Shown here piece by piece: positions 33,772 to 42,906 of a stretch of 64,000 bases of DNA. Positions within the stretch are counted from its first letter, which is position 1. Each line of letters opens with the position of its first letter. Under the pieces are notes generated by a model. The model had not been told where the DNA came from. It worked only from the letters and a program-made list of their open reading frames with translations, and did not search any database. Position numbers and translations under genes: made by a program. This DNA is from Melioribacteraceae bacterium. Its GTDB lineage: Bacteria; Bacteroidota; Ignavibacteria; Ignavibacteriales; Melioribacteraceae. Where the stretch lies: NCBI GenBank assembly GCA_021647785.1, contig JAKIUC010000018.1:1-64000 (forward strand), given 5' to 3'.

Positions 33772-35739
33772 TTATTCTCCGTCTAAAGACCAAGATAATG
33801 CTCTGTTAGAATTTCTTGGAGATACACGTACATATCCCTGCATTTCCTGATGTAAAGCAGAACAGAAATCTGTACAATAGAAAGGCCAAACGCCAACTTG
33901 TTTAGGTTCCCAAACAAATGTTTCCGTTTGTCCTGGCATAATTAATAATTCTGAAGTCTGAGCACCCAACATAGCTATACCATGAGGCACATCATAATCT
34001 TGCTCTAAGTTTGTAACGTGGAAATAGACTTTATCACCAACTTTAACACCTTCAATGTTATCAGGAGCAAAATGGCTTCTAATCATTGTCATATAAATAT
34101 GAACGTCTTTACCTTTGCGTACTACCTTAGTATCACTCTCTTTTTTGGTAACATAAGGATGATGATTTTCTTCTATCTTGAATATTTTTCTCGATTTAGA
34201 TTTAATTAAATCTGCTGGAATACCTGCAGCATAATGGGGTTCGCCCACTGTTGGAAAATCTAATAACAATTCCATTTTATCACCAGTGATGTCGTAAAGC
34301 TGTGCTGATTGACACACTTCTGGCCCTGTAGGTAAATAGCGGTCCTTTGTAATTTTGTTCAATGCTAAAAGGTATTTACCAAATGGTTTTTGAGAATTTC
34401 CACCAGGGATCATTAAATGACCAACTGAATAATAAGTTGGTTTTCTATCTAAAACTTTCCATGTACCTAACTGCCATTTTACAACTTCAGAAGATATAAA
34501 GAAGCTTGTATAAGCATTACCTTTGTTATCAAACTCTGTGTGCAATGGACCTAAGCCAGGCTGTACAACAGTGCCAGCATTAACAGCATCAAAATTAATT
34601 ATTGGAATGCCATAAGCTTCACCGTCAAAAGCTTTATCTTCAATAGCCTTTAACATCTTTGTAAACGAATGTATAGTAACACTTGCAGATAATTTTCCAC
34701 TTCCAACTATATACTCACCAGTTGGATCAACATCACATCCGTGTGGAGATTTTGGAGTGGGTAGAAAATATACTAACCCTGGCAATTTAGATGGGTCTAA
34801 AATACGCACTTCTTTCATCATTGTTGAAGTAGCAGAATGTGTCTCATCACTATAAACATTGTGAGCGTACCTAGTCTTCATTGTTGTGAATTTACCAGCT
34901 TTAATATACTCTTCTGCTTTTTTCCAATTGATTGCAGCTATGTAATCTTTATCATTCTGAGATGCGTTAACTTCTTGCAATGTATTTGCTTCTTCAGTAT
35001 TATAAGTAGAAAAGAAGAACCACCCGTGAGATTTTCCTCTACCAGGATGTGCTTTGTCGTAATTAAAACCAGGAGTCATAATTTGGAATTCAATATTCAT
35101 TCTTCCACTTTCCGGATTAACTTTAATGAATGATAAAGCACCTTTAAAGTTTCCTTTGTAATCTTTAATTGGCATATCTCTTTGCGGAACAGGGACAGCA
35201 AATCTTGTGCCAGCAACAACGTACTCAGTATTATCTGTTACATAAGGAGAACTATGATTACCTGCAGAATTTGGAATTTCAAGTATTTCCACTGTTTCAA
35301 AAGTGGTTAAGTCAATTCTTGCAATACGTGGTGTATTGTTACCATTGATAAATATCCATCTACCATCTAATACTCCATTAGTTTGCGAAATATCCGGATG
35401 GTGAGAATCATCCCAAGGAATAAACCCATGCGACGTATTTAACATTGGTTTTGTTTCTTCATTAAAACCGTAAGCCTTTTCAGCATCAACTGAAAAAACT
35501 GGAATTACTTTAAACAACCTACCTGAAGGTAAACCATAAACAGCTAACTGACCACTGAACCCTCCAGACAGGAAAGCATAAAACTCATCATGCTCACCAG
35601 GTGGTACAAAAACTCTTTCAGCGGCACTACCACTTAATGCACCGCTTTTAGAATTACTACCATTTCCTCCACAACTTGCAAGACCAAAAGCCATAGTTGC
35701 CAGAGTTAAAAGTGTAATAAATTTAAACGATAATTTCAT
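33772..35739 (-). CDS. nosZ: Nitrous-oxide reductase, clade II (Sec-exported)
   Basis: 655 residues. It reduces N2O to N2 in the periplasm. The N-terminus (FITLLTLATMAFGLASCGGN) is a Sec-type signal with a lipobox-like Cys and no twin arginine, the mark of clade II. The propeller domain carries the CuZ histidines in DDSHHPDISQTNG, GKSHGWFFFSTYN, SPHGCDVDPTGEYI, GPLHTEFDNKGNAY, GEPHYAAGIP and ENHHPYVT. The C-terminal cupredoxin has CuA ligands in WPFYCTDFCSALHQEMQGYV. All metal sites appear intact. It is preceded by a FAS1 lipoprotein gene (31-base gap) and followed by the maturation genes. An organism with this gene and no nitrite or NO reductase here may scavenge N2O only. Confidence 0.97.
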   Translation of the reverse strand: MKLSFKFITLLTLATMAFGLASCGGNGSNSKSGALSGSAAERVFVPPGEHDEFYAFLSGGFSGQLAVYGLPSGRLFKVIPVFSVDAEKAYGFNEETKPMLNTSHGFIPWDDSHHPDISQTNGVLDGRWIFINGNNTPRIARIDLTTFETVEILEIPNSAGNHSSPYVTDNTEYVVAGTRFAVPVPQRDMPIKDYKGNFKGALSFIKVNPESGRMNIEFQIMTPGFNYDKAHPGRGKSHGWFFFSTYNTEEANTLQEVNASQNDKDYIAAINWKKAEEYIKAGKFTTMKTRYAHNVYSDETHSATSTMMKEVRILDPSKLPGLVYFLPTPKSPHGCDVDPTGEYIVGSGKLSASVTIHSFTKMLKAIEDKAFDGEAYGIPIINFDAVNAGTVVQPGLGPLHTEFDNKGNAYTSFFISSEVVKWQLGTWKVLDRKPTYYSVGHLMIPGGNSQKPFGKYLLALNKITKDRYLPTGPEVCQSAQLYDITGDKMELLLDFPTVGEPHYAAGIPADLIKSKSRKIFKIEENHHPYVTKKESDTKVVRKGKDVHIYMTMIRSHFAPDNIEGVKVGDKVYFHVTNLEQDYDVPHGIAMLGAQTSELLIMPGQTETFVWEPKQVGVWPFYCTDFCSALHQEMQGYVRVSPRNSNRALSWSLDGE

Positions 35740-35770
35740 TTCTAACCTCTTCCTTTATTATTAAAAAAAA

Positions 35771-36340
35771 CTATTTTTCTTGTGGTAAAATTACTTTATC
35801 AACTACAACTACTACTCCGTTGCTAGCTTTTACAACACCTAAAACCTTTGCGCCACCTACAGTAATATTATCTCCATCAACTACAATATCAAGATAATCT
35901 CCTATTGCTGTGTAAATTTTTCTTCCTTTGCGAGCTTCTTTTTTTAATCCTTCAATATCAAATGTACCAGGAGATGCATGGTTGGTAAGAATAAGAGCAA
36001 GAGTTGCTTTGTTTTCTGGTTTCAGCAATGTTTCAACTGTTCCCGGAGGGAGAGCATCAAACGCAGCATTGGTTGGAGCAAAAACTGTGAGGGGACCTGC
36101 GTTAACGAGAACATGTTCAATTTGTGCTGCTTGAACAGCGGCTACAAGTGTTGTGTGATCTTTAGAGCCTATTGCAATTTGTAGGATATTCTTAGCTGAA
36201 ACATCATCTACCACTGATGCCTGACCTAATGGTGTGTTTTCAGCAAAAGAGTCTCCGCTGCTACTTGCTTCTCCATTTCCGCCAGTATTACAAGCACTGA
36301 CTATAAAAATAAAAGCAAATAAAATTGTTAATTTCTTCAT
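35771..36340 (-). CDS. Fasciclin (FAS1) domain lipoprotein upstream of nosZ
   Basis: 189 residues. Lipobox FIVSACNTGG (about residue 17) followed by one FAS1 domain: the H1 motif AGPLTVFAPTNAAFDALPPG, TLALILTNHASPGTFD and GGAKVLGVVKASNGVVVVVD, ending VILPQ. FAS1 domains mediate adhesion or protein-protein contact; some bacterial ones bind ligands. As the first gene of the nosZ operon it may be a cell-surface partner for an envelope redox complex, which is inference from position. Length is normal for a single-domain protein. Confidence 0.88.
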   Translation of the reverse strand: MKKLTILFAFIFIVSACNTGGNGEASSSGDSFAENTPLGQASVVDDVSAKNILQIAIGSKDHTTLVAAVQAAQIEHVLVNAGPLTVFAPTNAAFDALPPGTVETLLKPENKATLALILTNHASPGTFDIEGLKKEARKGRKIYTAIGDYLDIVVDGDNITVGGAKVLGVVKASNGVVVVVDKVILPQEK

Positions 36341-36479
36341 ACATCCACCTAATTTAATTTATGAAAATACATTTAATGAAATAAGTTTAACTCAAAAATA
36401 TAAAATAAGAATTTTTATTCTGAATTACACTTAAAAATAAAATATTTTTTTTAATATTTACAAATGTTAATAGATTTTA

Positions 36480-36500
36480 GTTGTACAGTTTCTTTACAAC
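36480..36500. promoter_or_regulatory. Inverted repeat GTTGTA-N9-TACAAC upstream of the nos operon
   Basis: A 6-bp inverted repeat located about 140 bases upstream of the FAS1/nosZ operon start, in the region after the ccoP terminator where a promoter is expected. No TTGAT-N4-ATCAA FNR site was found. Role uncertain. Confidence 0.25.
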
Positions 36501-36561
36501 AGAGAAAAAAGGGGAATCCAAAATTTTTAATTATACCGATAATGAGTTTGTGTAGTGTATA

Positions 36562-36600
36562 TAAAAAATGCGGATAATTATTTTTCAATATTATCCGCAT
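36562..36600 (-). terminator. Terminator after ccoP
   Basis: ATGCGGATAAT (36568-36578) and ATTATCCGCAT (36590-36600) pair, and on the minus strand the stem is followed by six T residues. It lies 13 bases after the ccoP stop and divides the cbb3 structural operon from the nos operon. Confidence 0.9.
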
Positions 36601-36612
36601 AATAGTAAGTAT

Positions 36613-37800
36613 CTATTTTTTAGTAGTAAGTGTTCTAAAATATTCTAACACAGCTCTAGCTTCATCTTTAGTAAGACTTTGATTTGCCATTGGCGATAAA
36701 TACTCAGCTAATAATTCTTTAGCAATTTTATTTTCTTTCACCATTTTTTCCGGGTCAAGAATCATGTTCATAATCCACTCGGGTGAGCGTCGTTCAATTA
36801 CACCACGTATTGCAGGTCCAACAAATCGCTTCTCTACTTTATGGCAAGCTGAACATTTTGTTTCAAACAATTCTTTACCACTGGAAACTAAAGCATCATC
36901 AATTTCTGATAAAGTAACTGATGATACCGGACCTACTCCTTTGTCACTTAAATCGATGCCGCTTCCGGTTTCTTCCTGAGAAAAGTCCCACTTTTTACCT
37001 TCAGGACCTTTCTGATTTGGAGGGTTTGTGCCGCGAAGTGTTCGAATATAACTTGCAACTTCTTGAATTTGGTTAGGACTTAATTGCGATTTCCAACTAA
37101 TCATTCCCTTTGCAGGAACGCCGTCGGTAATTATCCTGTACATATCTTTAATGCCTCCGCCATGTATCCAATAATCATCAGTAAAGTTTGGACCAACTAA
37201 TCCTTCACCACCCATTCCATGACATGCGGCACAGCTTTTTACAAAAATATCCTTACCCGCTAAAAGCGAAACTTCATTACTTAAAATAGTAACTGTTTCC
37301 GCAGAAATTAAAGCTCCACTTTGGCTAAGTAATTCTAACTGTAATGCTGCTGTTTCCATCTCTTGATTATACTCATTTTCCTGAACATTGCCGTCTCCTA
37401 TAATATGATAGTTAATCATATATATAATGCCAAAAATAATAGCACCATAAAAGAGTGCATTCCACCAAGGCGGAATTTTGTTGTCAAGTTCTTTAATGCC
37501 ATCAAAGTCATGGTCCAACAATATTTCATCTTCATCTTTAACAGAAACAGATTGTGTTATTGAATGGATAAACTTACTAAATGGGGTTATTACTTTCTCC
37601 CCTTTTGCATCATTACTTTCAGCATATACCAAAACCAGCCATAGAACAAATGCAATTAGAAAGGCTGTTACGGCAATTATAACTTTCAGCACCGAACCGT
37701 AGCCATCATCAGTGGCTCCGGTTCCAGCAAAACTAGTAGTGCTGAAAATAAGTAAAATCCAGAAGGCGGAGATAAAACTAAATTTTCTGTTATTTTTCAT
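36613..37800 (-). CDS. ccoP: cbb3 oxidase diheme cytochrome c subunit (CcoP)
   Basis: 395 residues from the ATG at 37800. The N-terminus has a signal-like helix and a second helix (SVLKVIIAVTAFLIAFVLWL), then a third with the CcoP motif IPPWWNALFYGAIIFGIIYM. Two c-type heme sites follow, CAACHGMGGEGLVGPNF and CSACHKVEKRFVGPAIRGVI, with Met ligands expected in GMISWKSQLS and SPMANQSL. It accepts electrons from the bc1-like or alternative complex and passes them to the catalytic subunit. The extra N-terminal membrane helices and length (400 vs about 300 in proteobacteria) are typical of Bacteroidota. The start lies inside ccoQ, overlapping by 11 bases. Confidence 0.94.
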   Translation of the reverse strand: MKNNRKFSFISAFWILLIFSTTSFAGTGATDDGYGSVLKVIIAVTAFLIAFVLWLVLVYAESNDAKGEKVITPFSKFIHSITQSVSVKDEDEILLDHDFDGIKELDNKIPPWWNALFYGAIIFGIIYMINYHIIGDGNVQENEYNQEMETAALQLELLSQSGALISAETVTILSNEVSLLAGKDIFVKSCAACHGMGGEGLVGPNFTDDYWIHGGGIKDMYRIITDGVPAKGMISWKSQLSPNQIQEVASYIRTLRGTNPPNQKGPEGKKWDFSQEETGSGIDLSDKGVGPVSSVTLSEIDDALVSSGKELFETKCSACHKVEKRFVGPAIRGVIERRSPEWIMNMILDPEKMVKENKIAKELLAEYLSPMANQSLTKDEARAVLEYFRTLTTKK

Positions 37801-37990
37801 TTTTACTCTCGTCATTTAATTCTATATCATTATTTTCTTGTAAAGGCATGTTTGCTAAATTTTCCATATATGATTTGTCTTTTTTTAGCACCCAGAAAAG
37901 AACTCCGGAAAATATTGCAAAGAACAAAACCAAACTTATTATTGGAAATATAGAAACACCATCTATTGATGATAAATTTTGTGAAAACAT
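37790..37990 (-). CDS. ccoQ: CcoQ-like small subunit
   Basis: 66 residues. One membrane helix (FPIISLVLFFAIFSGVLFWV) and a polar tail (LKKDKSYMENLANMPLQEN). Position between ccoNO and ccoP and the WVLKKDKSYM motif identify CcoQ, which stabilises the oxidase complex. Confidence 0.9.
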   Translation of the reverse strand: MFSQNLSSIDGVSIFPIISLVLFFAIFSGVLFWVLKKDKSYMENLANMPLQENNDIELNDESKNEK

Positions 37991-37998
37991 TTTTACCT

Positions 37999-40128
37999 CT
38001 ACTTATTTTCAGCTTGTTTAATTTGTTTAACTTTTATATCTGTTCCAAGACGCTGCAAGTAAGCAATTAATGCAACAATCTCTTTATCGGAATCAACTAA
38101 AATTCCACTCTCTAATAAATCATCTGCAATTGCTTGAGCTTGAATTTGGAGATCACTTACAGCTTGATTTTCGTATCCTTCGGCGTAAGGCACTCCAATT
38201 GTTCTCATAACATTAATTTTTGTAGAAGTATAACCTGTATCCAATTGTTGTTCTAACAACCAAGGATAACTTGGCATTAAAGAGCCAGGCGACATTTGTC
38301 TTGGATTTTCCATATGCAAGTAATGCCACATATTTGAATATTTCCCACCAATTCTGTGCAAGTCTGGTCCTGTTCTTTTTGAACCCCACAAATGTGGATG
38401 ATCGTAAACAAATTCACCAGCTTTTGAATACTCTCCGTACCTTTCGGTTTCTGAACGGAATGGTCTTACCATCTGAGTATGACAGGAGTTACAAGATTCT
38501 CTGATATACAAATCTCTACCTTCTAATTCTAATGGAGTGTAAGGTTTTACACTTTCAATTGTAGGTATATTTGATTTTACTAAGAAGGTAGGAATAAACT
38601 CGACAACCCCGCCAATTAAAATAACAACAGTTGAAGCAAGAATAAATTGAATAGGTCGTTTTTCAATCCAACGATGAGATTTTATACTATCACCACCAAT
38701 TTTTTCTAATGCAGGTGCTTCAGCTTCTTCGTTAGCCATAAAGCTACCCTGCCTTGCAGTTTTATACAGGTTATAAGCCATTACTCCTGCACCAATTAGA
38801 TATAATGTTCCACCAATAGAGCGAACTATATACATTGGTACAATCTGTAAAACTGTTTCTAAAAAGTTAGGATATTGTAGAACACCAAGTGGTGTAAACT
38901 CTTTCCACATTAATGCTTGTGTTAACCCTGCCCAATACATTGGCACAACCCAAATAACCATACCAAGAGTTGCAATCCAAAAATGAGCGGTTGCTAATTT
39001 TTTAGAGAAAAGTTTTGTGTTCCACATTTTGGGAACTAACCAGTAGAGCATTCCAAAAGTTAGTAAACCATTCCAACCAAGTGTTCCAATGTGAACGTGT
39101 GCAGGAATCCAATCTGAATAGTGAGCCAACGCATTAATGCTTTTAAGTGATAACATTGGTCCTTCAAATGTTGCCATTCCGTAGGCGGTTATAGCAACAA
39201 CATAGAACTTAAGAACCGGATTATCACGAACTCTATCCCAAGCACCGCGTAATGTAAGCAACCCATTAAGCATACCACCCCACGAAGGAGCTATCAGCAT
39301 AATCGAGAAAACCGTACCGAGTGATTGTGCCCAATTTGGTAAAGCTGTATATAACAAATGATGCGGACCAGCCCAGATATAAAGAAATATTAATGACCAG
39401 AAATGAATAATGGAGAGTCTGTAGGAATAGATTGGTCGATTAGCAGCTTTGGGAAGATAATAATACATTAAGCCCAAGTATGGCGTGGTTAAAAAGAATG
39501 CAACTGCATTATGACCGTACCACCACTGCACTAAAGCATCCTGCACACCAGCAAAGATTGGATAACTCTTAAAAAGCGAAACTGGAACTTCAAGTGAATT
39601 AACAACGTGAAGAACCGTAACTGTAACAAAGGTGGCAATATAAAACCAAATTGCTACGTACATATGTTTTTCACGCCGCTTCATTAACGTTCCAATCATG
39701 TTTACTCCAAAGGCAATCCAAGCAAGAGCAATCATAATATCAATTGGCCATTCTGCTTCAGCATATTCTTTGGATGTTGTTATTCCTAAAGTATAAGTAA
39801 CTGCAACGGCAACAATAATTAATTGCCAACCCCAGAAATTAATTTTACTAAGCAAATCACTAAACATTCTTGCTTTAGTTAAACGTTGTAACGAGTAGTA
39901 AACTCCAGCAAAAATACCATTACCAACAAATGCAAAAATAACGGCATTTGTATGGAGTGGACGCATTCTCCCAAAAGTTATGTACTGAAAATCGAAGTTT
40001 AACCAAGGAAGGTAAATTTGAAAAGCTATTAATACTCCGACAGTCATCCCTACAATACCCCACACTACTGTGGCTATAATAAAGAGTTTAACTATCTGAT
40101 TATCATAACTGAATTTTTCTAAATTCAT
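37999..40128 (-). CDS. ccoNO: Fused cbb3 oxidase catalytic and monoheme subunits (CcoN-CcoO)
   Basis: 709 residues. Residues 1-475 are the heme-copper catalytic subunit CcoN: 12 membrane helices with histidines in GRMRPLHTNAVIFAFVGNGI, VQWWYGHNAVAFFLTTPYLG, GPHHLLYTALPNWAQSLGT and ALAHYSDWIPAHVHIGTLGW. Residues about 490-709 are the cytochrome c subunit CcoO: a membrane helix (FILASTVVILIGGVVEFIPT) and one heme motif CNSCHTQMVRPFRSETERYG plus Met in GSLMPSYPWLLEQ. The frame runs unbroken across the joint. Proteobacteria have two genes; fusion is known in Bacteroidota and relatives. It reduces oxygen to water with high affinity and pumps protons. Confidence 0.97.
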   Translation of the reverse strand: MNLEKFSYDNQIVKLFIIATVVWGIVGMTVGVLIAFQIYLPWLNFDFQYITFGRMRPLHTNAVIFAFVGNGIFAGVYYSLQRLTKARMFSDLLSKINFWGWQLIIVAVAVTYTLGITTSKEYAEAEWPIDIMIALAWIAFGVNMIGTLMKRREKHMYVAIWFYIATFVTVTVLHVVNSLEVPVSLFKSYPIFAGVQDALVQWWYGHNAVAFFLTTPYLGLMYYYLPKAANRPIYSYRLSIIHFWSLIFLYIWAGPHHLLYTALPNWAQSLGTVFSIMLIAPSWGGMLNGLLTLRGAWDRVRDNPVLKFYVVAITAYGMATFEGPMLSLKSINALAHYSDWIPAHVHIGTLGWNGLLTFGMLYWLVPKMWNTKLFSKKLATAHFWIATLGMVIWVVPMYWAGLTQALMWKEFTPLGVLQYPNFLETVLQIVPMYIVRSIGGTLYLIGAGVMAYNLYKTARQGSFMANEEAEAPALEKIGGDSIKSHRWIEKRPIQFILASTVVILIGGVVEFIPTFLVKSNIPTIESVKPYTPLELEGRDLYIRESCNSCHTQMVRPFRSETERYGEYSKAGEFVYDHPHLWGSKRTGPDLHRIGGKYSNMWHYLHMENPRQMSPGSLMPSYPWLLEQQLDTGYTSTKINVMRTIGVPYAEGYENQAVSDLQIQAQAIADDLLESGILVDSDKEIVALIAYLQRLGTDIKVKQIKQAENK

Positions 40129-40138
40129 TCATAAGCTC

Positions 40139-40342
40139 CTATGATGTTAATTGTTTGTTTGTTTTATTTGTGTGTTTGTTATTGCTTTTGCTATTCTGAG
40201 GTTTATTGTTATCAAATAAAATTCTCATTGCAGGTGTGTATCTGTCATCATATTGTCCTGATTTAACAGCCCATAAAAATGCAATTAAAAAACCTATTGC
40301 TACTGTTAAAGAAAAACCGATTAGTATTACCATTACCGACAC
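40139..40342 (-). CDS. ccoS: CcoS, cbb3 maturation protein
   Basis: 67 residues from a GTG start. One membrane helix (VILIGFSLTVAIGFLIAFLW) is followed by the family motif VKSGQYDDRYTPAMRILFDN. CcoS is needed for heme and copper insertion. The start codon shares a base with the ccoI stop (TAGTG). The low-complexity Asn/Lys/Thr tail after residue 48 is lineage-specific. Confidence 0.93.
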   Translation of the reverse strand: MSVMVILIGFSLTVAIGFLIAFLWAVKSGQYDDRYTPAMRILFDNNKPQNSKSNNKHTNKTNKQLTS

Positions 40343-42744
40343 TACACAAGTCTCCGTTTTTTTGCTAAAATGTTTGTTGCAACTGTTGTAAATATAACTA
40401 TTGTAATTGAACTTACTGGCATAAGAATAGCTGAGATAACAGGAGAAAGTGTTCCTTGAACAGCAAAACTAATTCCAATAATATTATAAATAAAAGAAAT
40501 TATAAAACTTGCTATTATAATTTTTTTACTTGCATTAGAGAAGTTAATAAATTCTTTTATATTTTTAAAGGACTTTGCATCCATTATACCATCGCAAGCA
40601 GGAGAAAAATTATTAATATCTTCCGAGATAGAAATACCAACATCACTTTTAACCAATGCACCAGCATCATTTAAGCCATCTCCAATCATTAAAACTCTTT
40701 CACCCTTCTCTTGAAGTTCAGAAATAAATTTTAATTTATCGTGCGGTGTTTGATTAAAGTACAACGAATTTGTATCTGTGAAATAATTTTTCAAGCTTTC
40801 TCGCTCTCCATCGTTATCGCCCGATAGAACAAACAACTTATATTTATTTATTAACGACGATACAATTTCTTTCAATCCTTTTCTATAAATATTTGAAATT
40901 TTAAAATACCCAAGCTCTTTGCCGTCAATAGAGATAAAGACATTTGTGGAAATAATTTCGGAAGAATTTTCCTTGTTTTGAAATACAAATTTTTGAGAAC
41001 CAATTAAAACTTTTTTGCCATCCACAATTCCGGAAATTCCTTCGCCACTTATCTCTCTATATTCTTCTATTTGTAATTTTTCTGTAGCCTCCAGCGTGGA
41101 TGCAATTCGTAAACTTAATGGATGCGATGAATTTAAAACCAATGTTCTAATAATGTTTGTTTCACTTTGTGATAATTCACCACCAACAAATTTAATTTTA
41201 GAATTAAATGTTTCAGTAATGGTACCTGTTTTATCAAAAACAATCGAAGATATTTCTGCGAGTTTTTCAATTACAGTTGCGTTCTTAATATAGAATTTAT
41301 TTCTTCCGAGTATGCGTAGTGTATTTCCTAAAGTAAAAGGTGTTGAAAGTGCCAACGCACATGGGCAAGCAATTATAAGTACAGCGGTAAATGAATTGAA
41401 AGCTAACTCTAAATTTATATTCATCCAGTAAACAAAGGCAACAGAAGCAATAGCCAAAATTATAGCGGTAAAATACTTACTAATAAAATTAATTGGCGAA
41501 GTGAATTTGCTCTCATATTTTTTATCGAAAGCTTTACTGTTCCAAAGTTGGGTTAAATAACTTTGTGAAACATCTTTTACAATCTCCACTTCAATTGCCG
41601 CCCCAATTTCTTTTCCGCCGGCAAAAATTATTTCGCCACTTAAAACTTCAACAGGCTGCGATTCGCCTGTTACAAAACTGTAATCAATATTAGCTCTATC
41701 ACTAATTAAAACTCCATCGGCAGGTATTAGCTCATTGTTCTTTACAATTATTCTTTCTCCAACTTTTAATTTGTCAACAGGTATTGTTGTCTCCTTTCCA
41801 TCCTTTTTTATTGTAACAGCAATAGGGAAATAGGATTTGTAATTCCGCTCAAAGTTCATTGCATCATAAGTTTTGTTTTGAAATACTTTTCCTGTGAGAA
41901 GAAGGAAGACAAGTGCTGTCATCGAATCTAAATATCCGGCACCACCACCAAAAAAAATATCATAAAGCGACCTAAAAAAGAGAACAAAGATTCCGAGTGT
42001 AATAGGAACATCAATATTAATAAGTTTATTTTTTAATCCTTTAAAAGCGGAGATGTAATACTCGCTTGCACTATATAAAAAAACTGGAAGCGAAATTAAT
42101 ATATTTAACCACATGAATGTATTTTGTATCTCAGGAGTTACTTCATTATTAAAAGAAAGATACTCCGGAAAACTGAGGAGCATAACATTTCCGAAACTAA
42201 AACCAGCTATTCCTATTTTATAATAGAGTCGCTTTAGTTCATTTTTTACTTTATCATCACGGTTTATTTCAAGACTTAAATTGGGGATGTAACCAAGAGA
42301 ATCTAATTGTTCCACAATATTTTTTATAGTAGTTTCTTTTTCCTTAAATTTTACGGCGAGAGTTTTCTTTAAATAATTAACTTCAGAATGTATTACACCC
42401 TTATCAAATTTATAGAGGTTTTCTAAAATCCAAACGCATGAACTACAGTGCATTTGCGGAATATCAAATGTTACCAATGTAATATTTCCATCGGTAAAAT
42501 CTATTAACTTCGCTTTTAATTCTGCATCTTCCAAAAAATCAAAATTTCGTTTTATTGCATTTCTTTTTGATATCCCTGGTGACTCATTATCAATTGTGTA
42601 GTAGCTGCATAAATCATTTGCATCAAGTATTTCGTAAACAGTTTTGCAGCCGTTACAGCAAAAGTATTTATTGTTAATTTTTATTTGGTCGTTGGGGCAC
42701 TCGAGACCACAGTGATAACAGTTGTTTTGGTTTTCCACGTTCAC
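40342..42744 (-). CDS. ccoI: CcoI, copper-exporting P1B-type ATPase for cbb3 assembly
   Basis: 800 residues. It begins with a Cys-rich zinc-binding-like region (CYHCGLECPNDQIK, FCCNGCKTVYEIL), followed by a heavy-metal domain (FDIPQMHCSSCVWILENLYK), eight membrane helices with the metal motif CPCALALSTP, the phosphorylation site FDKTGTITET and the ATP hinge MIGDGLNDAGALVKSDVGIS. It exports Cu(I) for the cbb3 active site. It is the first gene of the operon. The upstream region (42745-42856) has no clear FNR site; only a half-site TTGATT is seen. Confidence 0.95.
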   Translation of the reverse strand: MNVENQNNCYHCGLECPNDQIKINNKYFCCNGCKTVYEILDANDLCSYYTIDNESPGISKRNAIKRNFDFLEDAELKAKLIDFTDGNITLVTFDIPQMHCSSCVWILENLYKFDKGVIHSEVNYLKKTLAVKFKEKETTIKNIVEQLDSLGYIPNLSLEINRDDKVKNELKRLYYKIGIAGFSFGNVMLLSFPEYLSFNNEVTPEIQNTFMWLNILISLPVFLYSASEYYISAFKGLKNKLINIDVPITLGIFVLFFRSLYDIFFGGGAGYLDSMTALVFLLLTGKVFQNKTYDAMNFERNYKSYFPIAVTIKKDGKETTIPVDKLKVGERIIVKNNELIPADGVLISDRANIDYSFVTGESQPVEVLSGEIIFAGGKEIGAAIEVEIVKDVSQSYLTQLWNSKAFDKKYESKFTSPINFISKYFTAIILAIASVAFVYWMNINLELAFNSFTAVLIIACPCALALSTPFTLGNTLRILGRNKFYIKNATVIEKLAEISSIVFDKTGTITETFNSKIKFVGGELSQSETNIIRTLVLNSSHPLSLRIASTLEATEKLQIEEYREISGEGISGIVDGKKVLIGSQKFVFQNKENSSEIISTNVFISIDGKELGYFKISNIYRKGLKEIVSSLINKYKLFVLSGDNDGERESLKNYFTDTNSLYFNQTPHDKLKFISELQEKGERVLMIGDGLNDAGALVKSDVGISISEDINNFSPACDGIMDAKSFKNIKEFINFSNASKKIIIASFIISFIYNIIGISFAVQGTLSPVISAILMPVSSITIVIFTTVATNILAKKRRLV

Positions 42745-42855
42745 ATAATTTGTTTTAATTGAAAAATAAATTACAAAAAATGTTTCATAATTTTCATTTT
42801 GATTAAAAAATAATTGTAAAAATAATATGAGTTTTGAAAATAGGATAAAATAAAA

Positions 42856-42880
42856 AAGGTGTCCTTAAAAAGAACACCTT
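42856..42880 (-). terminator. Terminator after fructose-bisphosphate aldolase
   Basis: AAGGTGT and ACACCTT pair across an 11-base loop, followed on the minus strand by TTTTTTA. It separates fba from the ccoI operon. Confidence 0.88.
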
Positions 42881-42906
42881 CAAATAAAACCGAATACAAT
42901 TAGATG

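Noticed and set aside
42745-42856. Possible FNR site before ccoI
   Set aside because: Only a half-site TTGATT was found, without the TTGAT-N4-ATCAA symmetry.
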